Shown here: one piece after another, positions 34,970 through 44,181 of the stretch
Position numbering within the stretch: the first letter of the stretch is position 1
Layout of the letters: each line of letters starts with the position of its first letter
From: Pseudomonas sp. gcc21
Lineage (GTDB): Bacteria > Pseudomonadota > Gammaproteobacteria > Pseudomonadales > Pseudomonadaceae
DNA length: 64,000 nucleotides
Reading direction: 5' to 3'
Assembly (NCBI RefSeq): GCF_012844345.1
Contig: NZ_CP051625.1
Coordinates: 1,612,001 to 1,676,000 of the forward strand
Notes under the pieces: model-generated
The model's input: only the letters and a program-made list of their open reading frames with translations
What the model was told of the DNA's origin: nothing
Databases searched by the model: none
Position numbers and translations under genes: made by a program

Positions 34970-35563
34970 TTAACTTCTGAGGAATGTTGCCTCGGCAGTG
35001 GCAAACTCAATGACGTCCGGCATGAACGAGAGAAAGTCGCGCTCGAAGGCGCTGTATTCGGCTTCCAGTTCGGCTACCCCGCCAGGCAGGGTCGTCGCCC
35101 GGGTGAATCGCCTGGCGATGTTGTTCACCGCCTGATGCAGGTTGCTCAGTTCAGCATAGCTGGTCAGCCAGTCCTGCTGCGCCATACGCTGGATAACCGG
35201 CCAGGCCGACTGGGGAATCTGCGCGCGCTGAGCGAGCAGGACGGCATACATGTCCTGCGTGAAATGCTCGATGGGACGCTCGCTGTAGCGATGCCAGTGG
35301 GCGGCCAGCAGATGATCGTAGAACATATCGACCATGATTCCGGCAAAGCGCCGCCGCGTTGCGCTGACACGTGCCTTGCTCCGGATCACCATCGGATGCG
35401 CATCAGTAAAGCTATCGATACGCCTGTGCAGCCAGACACCCTGTTTGACCTGTTCAGGCAGCGACATGGAATCCAGCGGGCCTTTGACGAAGTCGCCGAG
35501 CAGACTGCCCAGCGCCAGCTCCGGTTGTTGCGGACCAAGAAACAGGTGCGCCAGAAAATTCAT
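34970..35563 (-). CDS. acpH: Acyl carrier protein phosphodiesterase
   Basis: 197 residues. The AcpH (DUF479) opening MNFLAHLFLG, LLGDFVKG, WLHRRIDSFTDAHP and VDMFYDHLLAAHW carry the His/Asp metal ligands expected for the HD-like fold. It removes 4'-phosphopantetheine from acyl carrier protein. The ATG overlaps the upstream gene's stop by one base (TGATG). Confidence 0.9.
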   Translation of the reverse strand: MNFLAHLFLGPQQPELALGSLLGDFVKGPLDSMSLPEQVKQGVWLHRRIDSFTDAHPMVIRSKARVSATRRRFAGIMVDMFYDHLLAAHWHRYSERPIEHFTQDMYAVLLAQRAQIPQSAWPVIQRMAQQDWLTSYAELSNLHQAVNNIARRFTRATTLPGGVAELEAEYSAFERDFLSFMPDVIEFATAEATFLRS

Positions 35564-36456
35564 CAGGGCTGCCCGGCAGTCTCGTTCATCGCCCGCAGTT
35601 GAGTCTGCAGACGAGTGAGCGTGCGATTGGTCTGCAACCGGAAGCTGTCAATCGACTGGATCTCCTCCGCCACCAGCGACATGCGTTCCTCAAGCTGCCT
35701 GCGCAGTGCCGCGATTTCAGCGTCGACATCCAGGGTCGATACCTGCTCACTAAGCGTAGCCAGGGTCTGTTGCTGCGCAGCGAGTTGCTGCGCCTGCTGA
35801 TCGAGCTGCGCTTCAAGCGGAGCCAGCTGCTCAACACCTTCACTCAGCGCCATAACCTGCGCATTGAGCATGGTCAGCTGGCCAGCCAGCGCGGTAGCAT
35901 TTTCGTCATAGGCGTCAAGCCGGCCGCTCAGGGCGGCGGTCTGATTGATGACGTCGTCGAGGCGTTGTTGCTGCTTCGATCCGTGCTCCTTGAGCGTCGT
36001 ACCGCCCTGCTCCACCTGCTCCAGCAGTTGTCCCTGACTTCCGACCACTTCGGATAACTGGTCGATGCGTCGATTCAGCGCATCCAGCTCACTCAGACTG
36101 GACTCGGTCGCGGTTACCTTGCCGGTGATACTTTCGATCTGCCCGGCTGCGTCTTCACTGATACGCGCAAAGCTGTTCTGTGTAGCCACCAGTTGTTGCT
36201 GCAAACGGGTCTGTTGCTGATGACTCCAATAGCCGAAACCGATCAGCGATAACGCCAGCGCCGCACACAGGGCCCATAATCCGCCAGCGCCGCGCTGAGC
36301 CGGCTCGGGGCGTACCGGCGCCCGCACGCCTGTTTCAGGCATGTCGTCACGCCGTGACGGAGAAATATACGCACGCTCGTCGTCGGTGGCACGAATACCT
36401 GATAACCCGTCAGACTGATCGTCCGTGCGGTCATCAGGCATATCTTGTTTTCTCAT
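35563..36456 (-). CDS. Single-pass membrane coiled-coil protein
   Basis: 297 residues. A charged, probably disordered cytoplasmic tail of about 60 residues precedes one transmembrane helix (WALCAALALSLIGFGYW, about 61-77). The rest is almost all heptad-like coiled coil rich in Gln, Leu and Ala, facing the periplasm. I recognise no catalytic motif. Homologues are often labelled ATPase without evidence. It is coupled to acpH by a one-base overlap. Confidence 0.8.
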   Translation of the reverse strand: MRKQDMPDDRTDDQSDGLSGIRATDDERAYISPSRRDDMPETGVRAPVRPEPAQRGAGGLWALCAALALSLIGFGYWSHQQQTRLQQQLVATQNSFARISEDAAGQIESITGKVTATESSLSELDALNRRIDQLSEVVGSQGQLLEQVEQGGTTLKEHGSKQQQRLDDVINQTAALSGRLDAYDENATALAGQLTMLNAQVMALSEGVEQLAPLEAQLDQQAQQLAAQQQTLATLSEQVSTLDVDAEIAALRRQLEERMSLVAEEIQSIDSFRLQTNRTLTRLQTQLRAMNETAGQP

Positions 36457-36627
36457 CTCGATCCTCGTAACCGAAGCGCTTCGTCATACCTATGCAACAC
36501 ATCGCACGTATTGTGCGTGCTCTGCCAGTGCATGACTAGGGTCGTATTCCTTAGTGATTTCCTGTTGGCGCTGGTGACCCAGCCAGCCAGGCAGTACTCT
36601 TGGATAAATACTTCAAGAGGGTCAGCG

Positions 36628-37683
36628 ATGCATCAATGGATGATCTATGGTGCCAATGGCTATGCCGGGCGCCTGCTAGCCAGGGAAGCGGTCAAGCAGG
36701 GCCTGCAGCCAATACTCGCCGGGCGCAAACGACGGGACATTCAAACGCTTGCCACCGAGCTGGGGCTTGAACACCGGATATTCAAACTGGACGATAGCGC
36801 AGCCGCGCAGGCAGCGCTCAAGGATATAACCGTAGTGGCGCACTGCGCTGGGCCATTTTCTGCAACCAGCCGTCCCATGATCAACGCCTGCCTGGCCAGC
36901 CGGACGCACTACCTGGACATCACCGGCGAGATCGATGTATTCGTCGAGGCCCATGCTCGCAATGCCGAAGCGCAGGCTGCCGGCATCGTATTGTGCCCCG
37001 GCGTCGGGTTTGACGTTATTCCCACCGATTGCCTTGCGGCCTGCCTGAAGGAAGCACTGCCCGACGCCGATCGCCTGGCATTGGGGTTCGACTCGCGCAG
37101 CGGTTTTTCCCCGGGCACCGCCAAGACGTCCGTCGAAGGGCTCAAGCATGGCGGAAAGGTACGGATTGATGATGAGATCCGGACGGTCCCGCTGGTATAC
37201 CAGAGTCGGGAAATAGACTTCGGTAACGGCACCAAATACGCAGTAACCATTCCCTGGGGCGACATTGCCACGGCCTGGTTCACCACCGGTATCGACAATA
37301 TCGAAGTCTTCGTACCGATGGCTCCGAGTGCCGCATTGCGTCTACGCCGGCTCGACTGGTTACGGCCGCTGCTAGCGCTGCCACCGGTACAGGCCCTGCT
37401 CAAATTCCTGGCCGGCAGGCGGACAACCGGGCCTGATAGCGATCAACGCCGCGATGCGCCAACCTATGTATGGGGTGAGGCGCAGAATCCCGCAGGTAAA
37501 AAGGTAGTCGCGCGCGTCCAGACGGCCAACGGCTACGATGTGACGGTCCATGGAACCTTGTTCGCAGTGCGGCATATGTTGTCTGCTGAAGACATTCTTG
37601 CTGGTTACTTTACGCCCTCCCGGCTGCTTGGCGAGCACTGCGTAGAACAACTGCCGGGGTCGGGCACGATTGAAATCAGCTAG
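36628..37683 (+). CDS. Saccharopine dehydrogenase-like NAD(P)-binding oxidoreductase
   Basis: 351 residues from the ATG after AAGAGG. The N-terminal Rossmann motif is YGANGYAGRLLA, with VVAHCAGPFS and THYLDITGE typical of saccharopine dehydrogenase-fold and trans-acting enoyl reductase proteins. No lysine-pathway partner is nearby, so it is probably not a true saccharopine dehydrogenase. It overlaps the converging argP gene by eight bases at the stop codons. Confidence 0.82.
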   Translation: MHQWMIYGANGYAGRLLAREAVKQGLQPILAGRKRRDIQTLATELGLEHRIFKLDDSAAAQAALKDITVVAHCAGPFSATSRPMINACLASRTHYLDITGEIDVFVEAHARNAEAQAAGIVLCPGVGFDVIPTDCLAACLKEALPDADRLALGFDSRSGFSPGTAKTSVEGLKHGGKVRIDDEIRTVPLVYQSREIDFGNGTKYAVTIPWGDIATAWFTTGIDNIEVFVPMAPSAALRLRRLDWLRPLLALPPVQALLKFLAGRRTTGPDSDQRRDAPTYVWGEAQNPAGKKVVARVQTANGYDVTVHGTLFAVRHMLSAEDILAGYFTPSRLLGEHCVEQLPGSGTIEIS

Positions 37684-38575
37684 GGCATATCGTTTCAAGC
37701 CAGCGAGGTGCCTCGCGAACCAGCTGGTTGGTAAATGAATCCAGCAGGCGCCCGCCGTGGCGCCAGTAATGCCAGTACAAGGGCACCTCCACGCCTTCGC
37801 CAGCCGCCAGCTCCACTAACACGCCGTCTTCCAGCTCCTGGCGGATCTGCAGCGCAGGCACCATACCCCAGCCCAGCCCTGATACGAGCATCCTTACAAA
37901 GCCCTCCGAAGAAGGGCACAGATGATAGGGAAACTCGCCGACCAGTCCCTGCCCGCTGACAAACCGGTGTTGTAACTGATCATCCTGCCCGAACACGATC
38001 GCCGGCGCGCTCGCCACCGACCCGGCATTCAGCCCCTCGGGGAGATGTCGCCGGATAAAAGCGGGACAGGCCACTGCCAGATAACGCATATGTCCCAATA
38101 ATACCGAGCGAGCGCCCGCTACCGGGTCGGCTGTTGCGCACAGACAACCAGCCACCTCACCGGCACGCATGCGGCGCAGGCCGACGTCCTGGTCATCAAC
38201 CAGCAGATCCAGCAACAGGTTCTCGCGCTCACACAATCCCGCGACAGCCGTTGACCACCAGGTCGCCAGGCTGTCGGCGTTCAGCGCAATGCGTAGACGC
38301 GCGGGCGGATCACCTGGCCCGGCAATTGGCAGGTCTTCGTGCAGGTCCCGCTCGAGCAAGCGCACCTGCTGGACATGGTTGAGCAGGCGCTGGCCTACGG
38401 ACGTTGGTCGGGGTGGGGACGCCCGCTGTAATACCGGTGCGCCGGCCCGCACCTCCAGTAGCTTGATCCGCTGCGACACTGCCGACTGCGATAAGCCAAG
38501 CATGCGCGCTGCCCGTTCGAACCCGCCGCATTCGACAACCGCAGCCAGGGCTGTCAGCAACTTGTAGTCCAGCAT
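37676..38575 (-). CDS. argP: LysR-type regulator of the arginine exporter
   Basis: 299 residues. A LysR helix-turn-helix (FERAARMLGLSQSAVSQRIKLLE) precedes a type-2 periplasmic-binding-like effector domain. The sequence and the divergent argO neighbour match ArgP/IciA, which senses lysine and arginine and activates argO. The divergent pair is also found at the P. aeruginosa iciA-lysE-sodB locus. Confidence 0.9.
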   Translation of the reverse strand: MLDYKLLTALAAVVECGGFERAARMLGLSQSAVSQRIKLLEVRAGAPVLQRASPPRPTSVGQRLLNHVQQVRLLERDLHEDLPIAGPGDPPARLRIALNADSLATWWSTAVAGLCERENLLLDLLVDDQDVGLRRMRAGEVAGCLCATADPVAGARSVLLGHMRYLAVACPAFIRRHLPEGLNAGSVASAPAIVFGQDDQLQHRFVSGQGLVGEFPYHLCPSSEGFVRMLVSGLGWGMVPALQIRQELEDGVLVELAAGEGVEVPLYWHYWRHGGRLLDSFTNQLVREAPRWLETICPS

Positions 38576-38671
38576 TAGTATTCCTTATGAAGCATGAGCA
38601 ATATCTATTTCACTTATAAACTCAACGGTCGCAAGCTACCAGCTCCACCCTCCCGAGCGGACTGATAGCTG
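38576..38671 (+). promoter_or_regulatory. argP-argO divergent control region
   Basis: A 96-base AT-rich gap with TATAAA at 38615-38620 as the likely argO -10 and no good -35 at the right distance, as expected for an activator-dependent promoter. ArgP should bind upstream of it; I could not define the operator by eye. Confidence 0.4.
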
Positions 38672-39280
38672 ATGTTTTATCTGAGCAATTTCATCAACGG
38701 ATTGTTTACTGCCGGCGGCCTGATCATGGCGATCGGCGCGCAGAACGCTTTCGTGCTGGGCCAGGCGCTGCGGCGCGAACACCATCTTGGCGCTGCGATG
38801 ATATGCATGTTGTGTGATGCGCTACTGATCAGCGCAGGGACCTTCGGGCTCGCTTCGCTGCTGGATAGCCACGCCATGTTGTTGGCGTTCACCCGCTGGG
38901 GCGGCGTTCTGTTCCTGACCTGTTATGCCCTGCTCGCCCTTAAACGTGCATGCAGCGCGCAGAGTCTCAAAGCGGCTGAGCGAGCGCCGCGCTCGCTCGG
39001 CGCAGTCGTCGTGGCAACCCTGGCGGTAACCTTGCTCAACCCGCATGTCTATATCGACACGCTGGTGTTGATCGGCTCCATTGGTGCCCAGCAGCGTATA
39101 CCCGAACTGTTTGTACTGGGCGCGGTCAGTGCATCTGTGTTGTGGTTCGGTTGCCTGGCTCTTGGTGCGGCACGATTGGCACCGGTGCTTTCTCGTCCGA
39201 TGACCTGGCGCCTGATCGATGCAGGCGTGGCCATCATGATGCTGGCGGTCGCCTGGTCACTGGCTCGCCCAGCGCCATAG
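38672..39280 (+). CDS. argO: Arginine/lysine exporter (LysE family)
   Basis: 202 residues with about six transmembrane helices. It has the LysE-family opening GGLIMAIGAQNAFVLGQALRREH and the second-half motif VTLLNPHVYIDTLVLIGSIG. It exports arginine or lysine (or toxic analogues such as canavanine) by proton-coupled transport. It is divergent from argP, its expected activator. Confidence 0.92.
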   Translation: MFYLSNFINGLFTAGGLIMAIGAQNAFVLGQALRREHHLGAAMICMLCDALLISAGTFGLASLLDSHAMLLAFTRWGGVLFLTCYALLALKRACSAQSLKAAERAPRSLGAVVVATLAVTLLNPHVYIDTLVLIGSIGAQQRIPELFVLGAVSASVLWFGCLALGAARLAPVLSRPMTWRLIDAGVAIMMLAVAWSLARPAP

Positions 39281-39465
39281 CCATGCTATACCCACACGCT
39301 TGTTACGTAGATAGGCCAGGCCCCAACTGCTATGATCTTGCCTTGCCGATTGACATGACGGGCAGCGCCCAGTTTTAAAAGAGGTGCTCACAATAGGCTG
39401 CCGGCCTCGCCAGCAGCCTGCTGTACCGAAAAATTCCGTTCCGAACCTGAAGATGGAGAGAAACC

Positions 39466-40047
39466 ATGGCTTTTGAATTACCACCGCTACCCTACGAAAA
39501 GAACGCTCTCGAGCCGCACATGTCCGCCGAGACCCTGGAATTTCACCACGACAAGCACCACAACACCTACGTAACCAACCTGAACAACCTGGTTCCGGGC
39601 ACTGAGTTCGAAGGCAAGGATCTGGAAACCATTATCAAGACATCCAGCGGCGGCATCTTCAACAACGCTGCCCAGGTCTGGAACCACACCTTCTTCTGGA
39701 ACTGCCTGAGCCCGAACGGCGGTGGCGAGCCTACTGGCGAGCTGGCCGAAGCCATCAACAAGGCTTTCGGCTCCTTTGACAAATTCAAGGAAGAGTTCAG
39801 CAAGGCTTCGGTAACCACCTTCGGTTCCGGTTGGGGCTGGCTGGTGAAAAAATCCGACGGTTCGCTGGCTGTCGTAAGCACCAGCAATGCCAACAACCCC
39901 ATGACCGATGGCGCTACACCCTTGCTGACCTGCGACGTCTGGGAACATGCCTACTACATCGATTACCGCAATGCCCGTCCGAAGTTTGTCGAGGCGTTCT
40001 GGAACATCGTTAACTGGGATTTCGTCGCGAAGAACTTCGCTGGCTGA
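39466..40047 (+). CDS. sodB: Superoxide dismutase [Fe]
   Basis: 193 residues. Metal ligands are His in [13 protein letters not shown], His in [13 protein letters not shown], and Asp and His in [29 protein letters not shown] and FGSGWGWLV agree with the iron-dependent form. It converts superoxide to peroxide and oxygen in the cytoplasm. GGAGAG precedes the ATG and a terminator follows. The order argO-sodB-bifA matches P. aeruginosa PA4365-PA4367. Confidence 0.95.
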   Translation: MAFELPPLPYEKNALEPHMSAETLEFHHDKHHNTYVTNLNNLVPGTEFEGKDLETIIKTSSGGIFNNAAQVWNHTFFWNCLSPNGGGEPTGELAEAINKAFGSFDKFKEEFSKASVTTFGSGWGWLVKKSDGSLAVVSTSNANNPMTDGATPLLTCDVWEHAYYIDYRNARPKFVEAFWNIVNWDFVAKNFAG

Positions 40048-40064
40048 TTTCGGTTAAGCACGAA

Positions 40065-40097
40065 ACAAACCCCGCTCCGGCGGGGTTTGTCATTTTT
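40065..40097 (+). terminator. Intrinsic terminator of sodB
   Basis: ACAAACCCCG (40065-40074) pairs perfectly with CGGGGTTTGT (40081-40090) and is followed by CATTTTT, 18 bases after the sodB stop. Confidence 0.88.
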
Positions 40098-40121
40098 ATG
40101 GCATTTTAATATGACTTTACT

Positions 40122-40150
40122 TTGACACCGGCCTTTCCATTGCCAATACT
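40122..40150 (+). promoter_or_regulatory. Predicted sigma-70 promoter of bifA
   Basis: A consensus -35 TTGACA (40122-40127), a 17-base spacer and AATACT (40145-40150), 70 bases upstream of the bifA ATG and just after the sodB terminator. Confidence 0.6.
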
Positions 40151-40219
40151 TGGGTCATAACAAGTCCGGGCAGTCACGACTGTCTCAGGCTGATACGCTT
40201 CGCCCGTAGTCGATCATGG

Positions 40220-42295
40220 ATGAAAACAGTGAAACTGGAGCGCCGAGACAGCCTCTCCGTCAAGCTATTTCAGCAAGTCCTGTTGTGGGCATTCATCGTC
40301 GGGATCATTCTGAGCGCCGCTCAGATCATCAATGACCTGCGACTTGAACGTCGTTTCATAGACGAGACCGCTGAACAGATTCTCGCCATGTCGCGCGATC
40401 CCGCGACCCAGGCGGTATATAGCTTTGACCGTGCAATGGCCTCCCAGGTGGTTGAAGGCCTGTTCGAGCATAAAGCCGTGCGCTTTGTATCCATCGGCGA
40501 CCCCCGGGAAGACTTTCAGGTTGTTCGCGAAGAGTCCCTCACCCATCAACCCTGGCGGGCGTTGACCGACCGCTTGCTTGGCGCAGACCGCCAGTATGCG
40601 ATCGAGCTCAGAGGGCCCGAGCCAAGACACGAATATTACGGGCAACTGCGGCTCACGCTCGACACGGCTCCCTACGGACAGGATTTTCTGCAACGCTCGT
40701 TGATTGTTTTCATCTCCGGGATCCTGCGCGCGCTGACCATGGCGCTGGTGCTCTATCTGCTGTATCACATCCTGTTGACCCGGCCGCTGTCACGCATTCT
40801 CCGTAACATTTCCCAGATCAATCCCGACCAGCCGGGACGAATGTTGATTCCCGTTCTACCCGGCCACGAAAAAAACGAACTGGGGCTATGGATAAGCAAA
40901 GCCAACCAGCTGCTGGAGTCCATAGAGCGCAACAACAACCAGCGCCGTGAAGCTGAAGCTAACCTGCAGCACATGACCCAGCACGACAATCTCACCGGCT
41001 TACCCAATCGCAGCATGTTGCAGGATCAGCTCACCAGGATGCTGAGTGACGCCGGACGCCTGCAAAAAGGCGTTGCAGTGCTCTGTTGCGGGCTGGACGA
41101 TTTCAAGGAAATCAACGAGCAATTCACCTATCAATCCGGCGATGCCCTTCTGGTAGCGGTTGCGGACCGACTTCGCGCCAGCAGTAGCCGATTGGGCTGC
41201 CTGGCCAGGCTGGGTGGCGATCAATTCGCGATGGTGCAAACCGGTATCAGCCAACCTTACGAAGCAGCAGAGTTGGCTCAGACCATTCTGGACGATCTGC
41301 AACGCCCGTTCGTGCTTGGGGATGGAACCGTCCGTTTGCGCGCCACCATCGGCATTACGTTGTTTCCGGATGACGGGACAGAGGCCGAGACGATATTGCA
41401 GAAAGCCGAGCAGACCATGATGCTCGCCAAGACCCGTTCACGTAACCGCTATCAGTTCTATATCGCCAGCCTGGACGCCGAAATGCGCGTGCGCCGTGAA
41501 CTGGAAAAGGACCTGCGCGGTGCGCTTGATCGTCAGGAATTTCATCTGATGTATCAGCCGCAGGTCAGCTTTGATCAAGACCGTGCGGTGGGCGTCGAGG
41601 CTTTGCTGCGTTGGCAGCATCCCGACCGCGGCCTAGTACCGCCTGATCTGTTCATTCCTCTGGCTGAGCAGAACGGTTCAATCAACGCTATCGGTGAATG
41701 GGTACTCGAGCAGGCCTGCCAGCAGCTTCATGAATGGCATGTTGCAGGCTTCGCTGACCTGCGCATGGCGGTCAACCTCTCAACCGTGCAGCTGCACCAT
41801 AGCGGACTGGCCGACAAAGTGGCGGCGCTGATGCAACGCTATGAACTGCCTCCGCTAAGCCTGGAACTGGAAGTGACCGAAACGGGCCTGATGGATGATA
41901 TTTCCGCCGCAGCGAGCCATTTGAACAATCTGAAAAAAGCCGGCGTGCTGATCGCCATCGACGACTTCGGGACCGGCTATTCATCCCTCAGCTATTTGCG
42001 CGGACTGCCGCTGGACAAGATCAAGATCGACAAGAGCTTTGTGCAAGATGTTCTGTTGAACGAGGACGACGCGACAATCGTCCGCGCGATTATCCAGCTC
42101 GGCCGCAGCCTTAACATGCAGGTTATTGCAGAAGGCGTAGAAACCCTGGAGCAGCAGACATACGTAATCAACCATGGCTGCAATGAAGGCCAGGGATATT
42201 ATTACAGCCGGCCACTACCGGCTTCTGCCGTAGCGGACTGGCTGCACCGATACAACACCCGGTCGCTGACGCCCCCGCTGAGCTTGCATAACTAA
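40220..42295 (+). CDS. bifA: c-di-GMP phosphodiesterase BifA orthologue
   Basis: 691 residues. Transmembrane helices lie at about 16-37 and 160-186 around a periplasmic sensor, followed by a GGDEF domain with the degenerate site GGDQF (332-336) and an EAL domain. EAL residues are present: EALLR (460-464), EVTET, DDFGTGYSS (581-589), KIDKSF and AEGVET. P. aeruginosa BifA has the same GGDQF degeneration, and its gene also follows sodB. It hydrolyses c-di-GMP and favours motility over biofilm, opposing SadC. It has its own promoter. Confidence 0.88.
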   Translation: MKTVKLERRDSLSVKLFQQVLLWAFIVGIILSAAQIINDLRLERRFIDETAEQILAMSRDPATQAVYSFDRAMASQVVEGLFEHKAVRFVSIGDPREDFQVVREESLTHQPWRALTDRLLGADRQYAIELRGPEPRHEYYGQLRLTLDTAPYGQDFLQRSLIVFISGILRALTMALVLYLLYHILLTRPLSRILRNISQINPDQPGRMLIPVLPGHEKNELGLWISKANQLLESIERNNNQRREAEANLQHMTQHDNLTGLPNRSMLQDQLTRMLSDAGRLQKGVAVLCCGLDDFKEINEQFTYQSGDALLVAVADRLRASSSRLGCLARLGGDQFAMVQTGISQPYEAAELAQTILDDLQRPFVLGDGTVRLRATIGITLFPDDGTEAETILQKAEQTMMLAKTRSRNRYQFYIASLDAEMRVRRELEKDLRGALDRQEFHLMYQPQVSFDQDRAVGVEALLRWQHPDRGLVPPDLFIPLAEQNGSINAIGEWVLEQACQQLHEWHVAGFADLRMAVNLSTVQLHHSGLADKVAALMQRYELPPLSLELEVTETGLMDDISAAASHLNNLKKAGVLIAIDDFGTGYSSLSYLRGLPLDKIKIDKSFVQDVLLNEDDATIVRAIIQLGRSLNMQVIAEGVETLEQQTYVINHGCNEGQGYYYSRPLPASAVADWLHRYNTRSLTPPLSLHN

Positions 42296-42511
42296 TCACA
42301 GCGATACCCGGGCCCTTGGGCCCTGCTGAACACATCAATTCCGCTGCGCGCTTCGTCATCGCGTCCAGCTACGTAATACCACGCTGCGGTCAATTGGCGG
42401 CGATCCCTCACATCTGGATCACCGACGGTCTTGCCCTGCGCTGCAGCAGGAACCCTCCCGAGCAGGCCAACTCTACAACTACAACGCAAGGTTAATTCTG
42501 AGGAGATGTTT

Positions 42512-43990
42512 ATGACCAAGCTCTCTGGAACAGCCGCTTGCTGCTGGGTAGCTGACGCGCCTGCCGGCGATTTCCCACAACTGACCGGAAACGCTGATTG
42601 CGATGTAGTGATTGTCGGAGCCGGCATCGTCGGGCTGACTGCTGCGATGACGCTATGCGAAGCGGGCAAATCAGTAGTGGTCATGGAGGCCCGGCAGGTC
42701 GGCCACCAGGTGACCGGACGCTCCACCGCCAAGATTACTGCACAGCATGCGCTGATTTACCGGCACCTGATCGACACCTTCGGCGAGGAGCTGGCTCAAA
42801 CCTATGCCGACGCAAACCGCGAGGCCATGAAGCTGATCGAAACCTGGATCAACGATCTTGGCATCGAGTGCGATTACGAAACACGCTCTGCCTACGCCTA
42901 CAGCTGCGACGCCGCTGGCCGACCAGCCATCGAGCGAGAGGCCGATGCCGCGCGGAGCCTGGGCTTTGATGCACGGGTGCTGGATGAAGCGCCTCTGCCC
43001 TTCGCAACCAGTGCCGCGCTGGAATTTCCCCAGCAGGCACAATTCAATCCCGCCCGTTACCTGACTGGCCTGGCTGCCGCGGTACAGGAACGCGGCGGAC
43101 GTATTCACGAGCATACTCGCGCTATAAGCTCCGATCACGACGAGCGCTGGCAAATCGGCTTCGAGGGCGGTTCAGTGACTGCTGATCAGCTGATCATCGC
43201 TACACACATGCCCGTGGAAACGCCTGTCGATCTGGTCTCTCCAACCCAGCCCCGTTGCCATGTGGCCATGGCGTTCCGACCTGAAAACGGCTCTTCGCCG
43301 ATAGAAGGCATGTTCATCGCCACTGAGGAACCCACCCATTCGATTCGCATGGGCCGCGACGCTGAAGGGCCGCTCGTGGTGGTGCTCGGGCCGCGGTTCA
43401 ATACGGGACAGGATGACGACGTGGCCCAGCGCTTTACCGAGCTTGAAGACTGGGCTCGCCGTCATCTTCCGGTAGGCGAGGCTATCTGGCGCTGGTGCAA
43501 TGAAGATTACGACACCCCTGACCGCTTGGCCTATGTCGGCGAAGCGGACCCTGAAAAAGCGCCCGGCCTGTATATAGCAACCGGCTTCAATGCCTGGGGC
43601 ATCAGTAATGGCACCGCCGCCGGATTGGGTATCGCCCGGCAGATCACCACCGGCAGCTGGCCCTGGGGCACACTTTTCGACCCTGCCCGACCGAAACCCG
43701 ACGATTACAACCAGAGCACGGATAGCCAGTCACAGGTGAGCGATCTGGATTCGATTGGCCCTGGCCAGGGCGGCGTGATTACGCGGGGCGAGGAAAAAAT
43801 TGCCGTATGGCGCGACGACAGCGGCACCTTGCATGGCGTTTCCGCTACCTGTACCCATATGGGCTGCACGGTAACCTGGAATAACGCGGACCGCACCTGG
43901 GACTGTCCGTGCCACGGTTCGGTTTTTGGCAAGAATGGCGAAGTGATCCATGGCCCGGCCATGCAGAAGCTGGCACCCAAATCAATCTGA
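42512..43990 (+). CDS. FAD-dependent oxidoreductase with C-terminal Rieske domain
   Basis: 492 residues from the ATG after AGGAG. An N-terminal D-amino-acid-oxidase-like flavoprotein (GAGIVG at 36-41, then GRSTAKITAQH) runs to about residue 390. It is fused to a Rieske 2Fe-2S domain with ligands CTHMGC (447, 449) and CPCH (465, 468). Such fusions are annotated as gamma-glutamylputrescine oxidase-like or glycine/D-amino-acid oxidases; the substrate is unknown. The Rieske centre should pass electrons between the flavin and an unknown partner. It is monocistronic and shares a terminator with rpoS. Confidence 0.88.
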   Translation: MTKLSGTAACCWVADAPAGDFPQLTGNADCDVVIVGAGIVGLTAAMTLCEAGKSVVVMEARQVGHQVTGRSTAKITAQHALIYRHLIDTFGEELAQTYADANREAMKLIETWINDLGIECDYETRSAYAYSCDAAGRPAIEREADAARSLGFDARVLDEAPLPFATSAALEFPQQAQFNPARYLTGLAAAVQERGGRIHEHTRAISSDHDERWQIGFEGGSVTADQLIIATHMPVETPVDLVSPTQPRCHVAMAFRPENGSSPIEGMFIATEEPTHSIRMGRDAEGPLVVVLGPRFNTGQDDDVAQRFTELEDWARRHLPVGEAIWRWCNEDYDTPDRLAYVGEADPEKAPGLYIATGFNAWGISNGTAAGLGIARQITTGSWPWGTLFDPARPKPDDYNQSTDSQSQVSDLDSIGPGQGGVITRGEEKIAVWRDDSGTLHGVSATCTHMGCTVTWNNADRTWDCPCHGSVFGKNGEVIHGPAMQKLAPKSI

Positions 43991-44129
43991 TGCGACTCTT
44001 TAACCGATCCGGGCGGCACTCCTTGTAACCGTGGAAAGTCCCAAGCTGCGAGACTGTCGCCCTCGGCACGACGCTGGCCGAAAGGCCAGCCACGGAGATC
44101 CGGATACTGGGTGCTAGTCACCTTCAACA

Positions 44130-44165
44130 AAAAGCCCCGCACGGAACCAACCGTGCGGGGCTTTT
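44130..44165. terminator. Bidirectional terminator between the FAD/Rieske gene and rpoS
   Basis: A 15-base-pair stem, AAAAGCCCCGCACGG (44130-44144) with CCGTGCGGGGCTTTT (44151-44165), has T runs on both strands. It lies 17 bases from the rpoS stop and 140 bases from the FAD gene stop. Confidence 0.9.
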
Positions 44166-44181
44166 GTATCAAGTGCGTTGC

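Noticed and set aside
42296..42511. The GGGCCC-TT-GGGCCC palindrome after bifA as a terminator.
   Set aside because: The stem is very short around a two-base centre and is not followed by T; it may be only a chance restriction-site-like repeat.
43991..44181. A possible rsmZ-type small RNA next to rpoS, where several pseudomonads encode one.
   Set aside because: The plus strand has a few GGA triplets and a GGCC hairpin, but not the repeated GGA-in-loop pattern or the upstream GacA activating site. Only the terminator is well supported.
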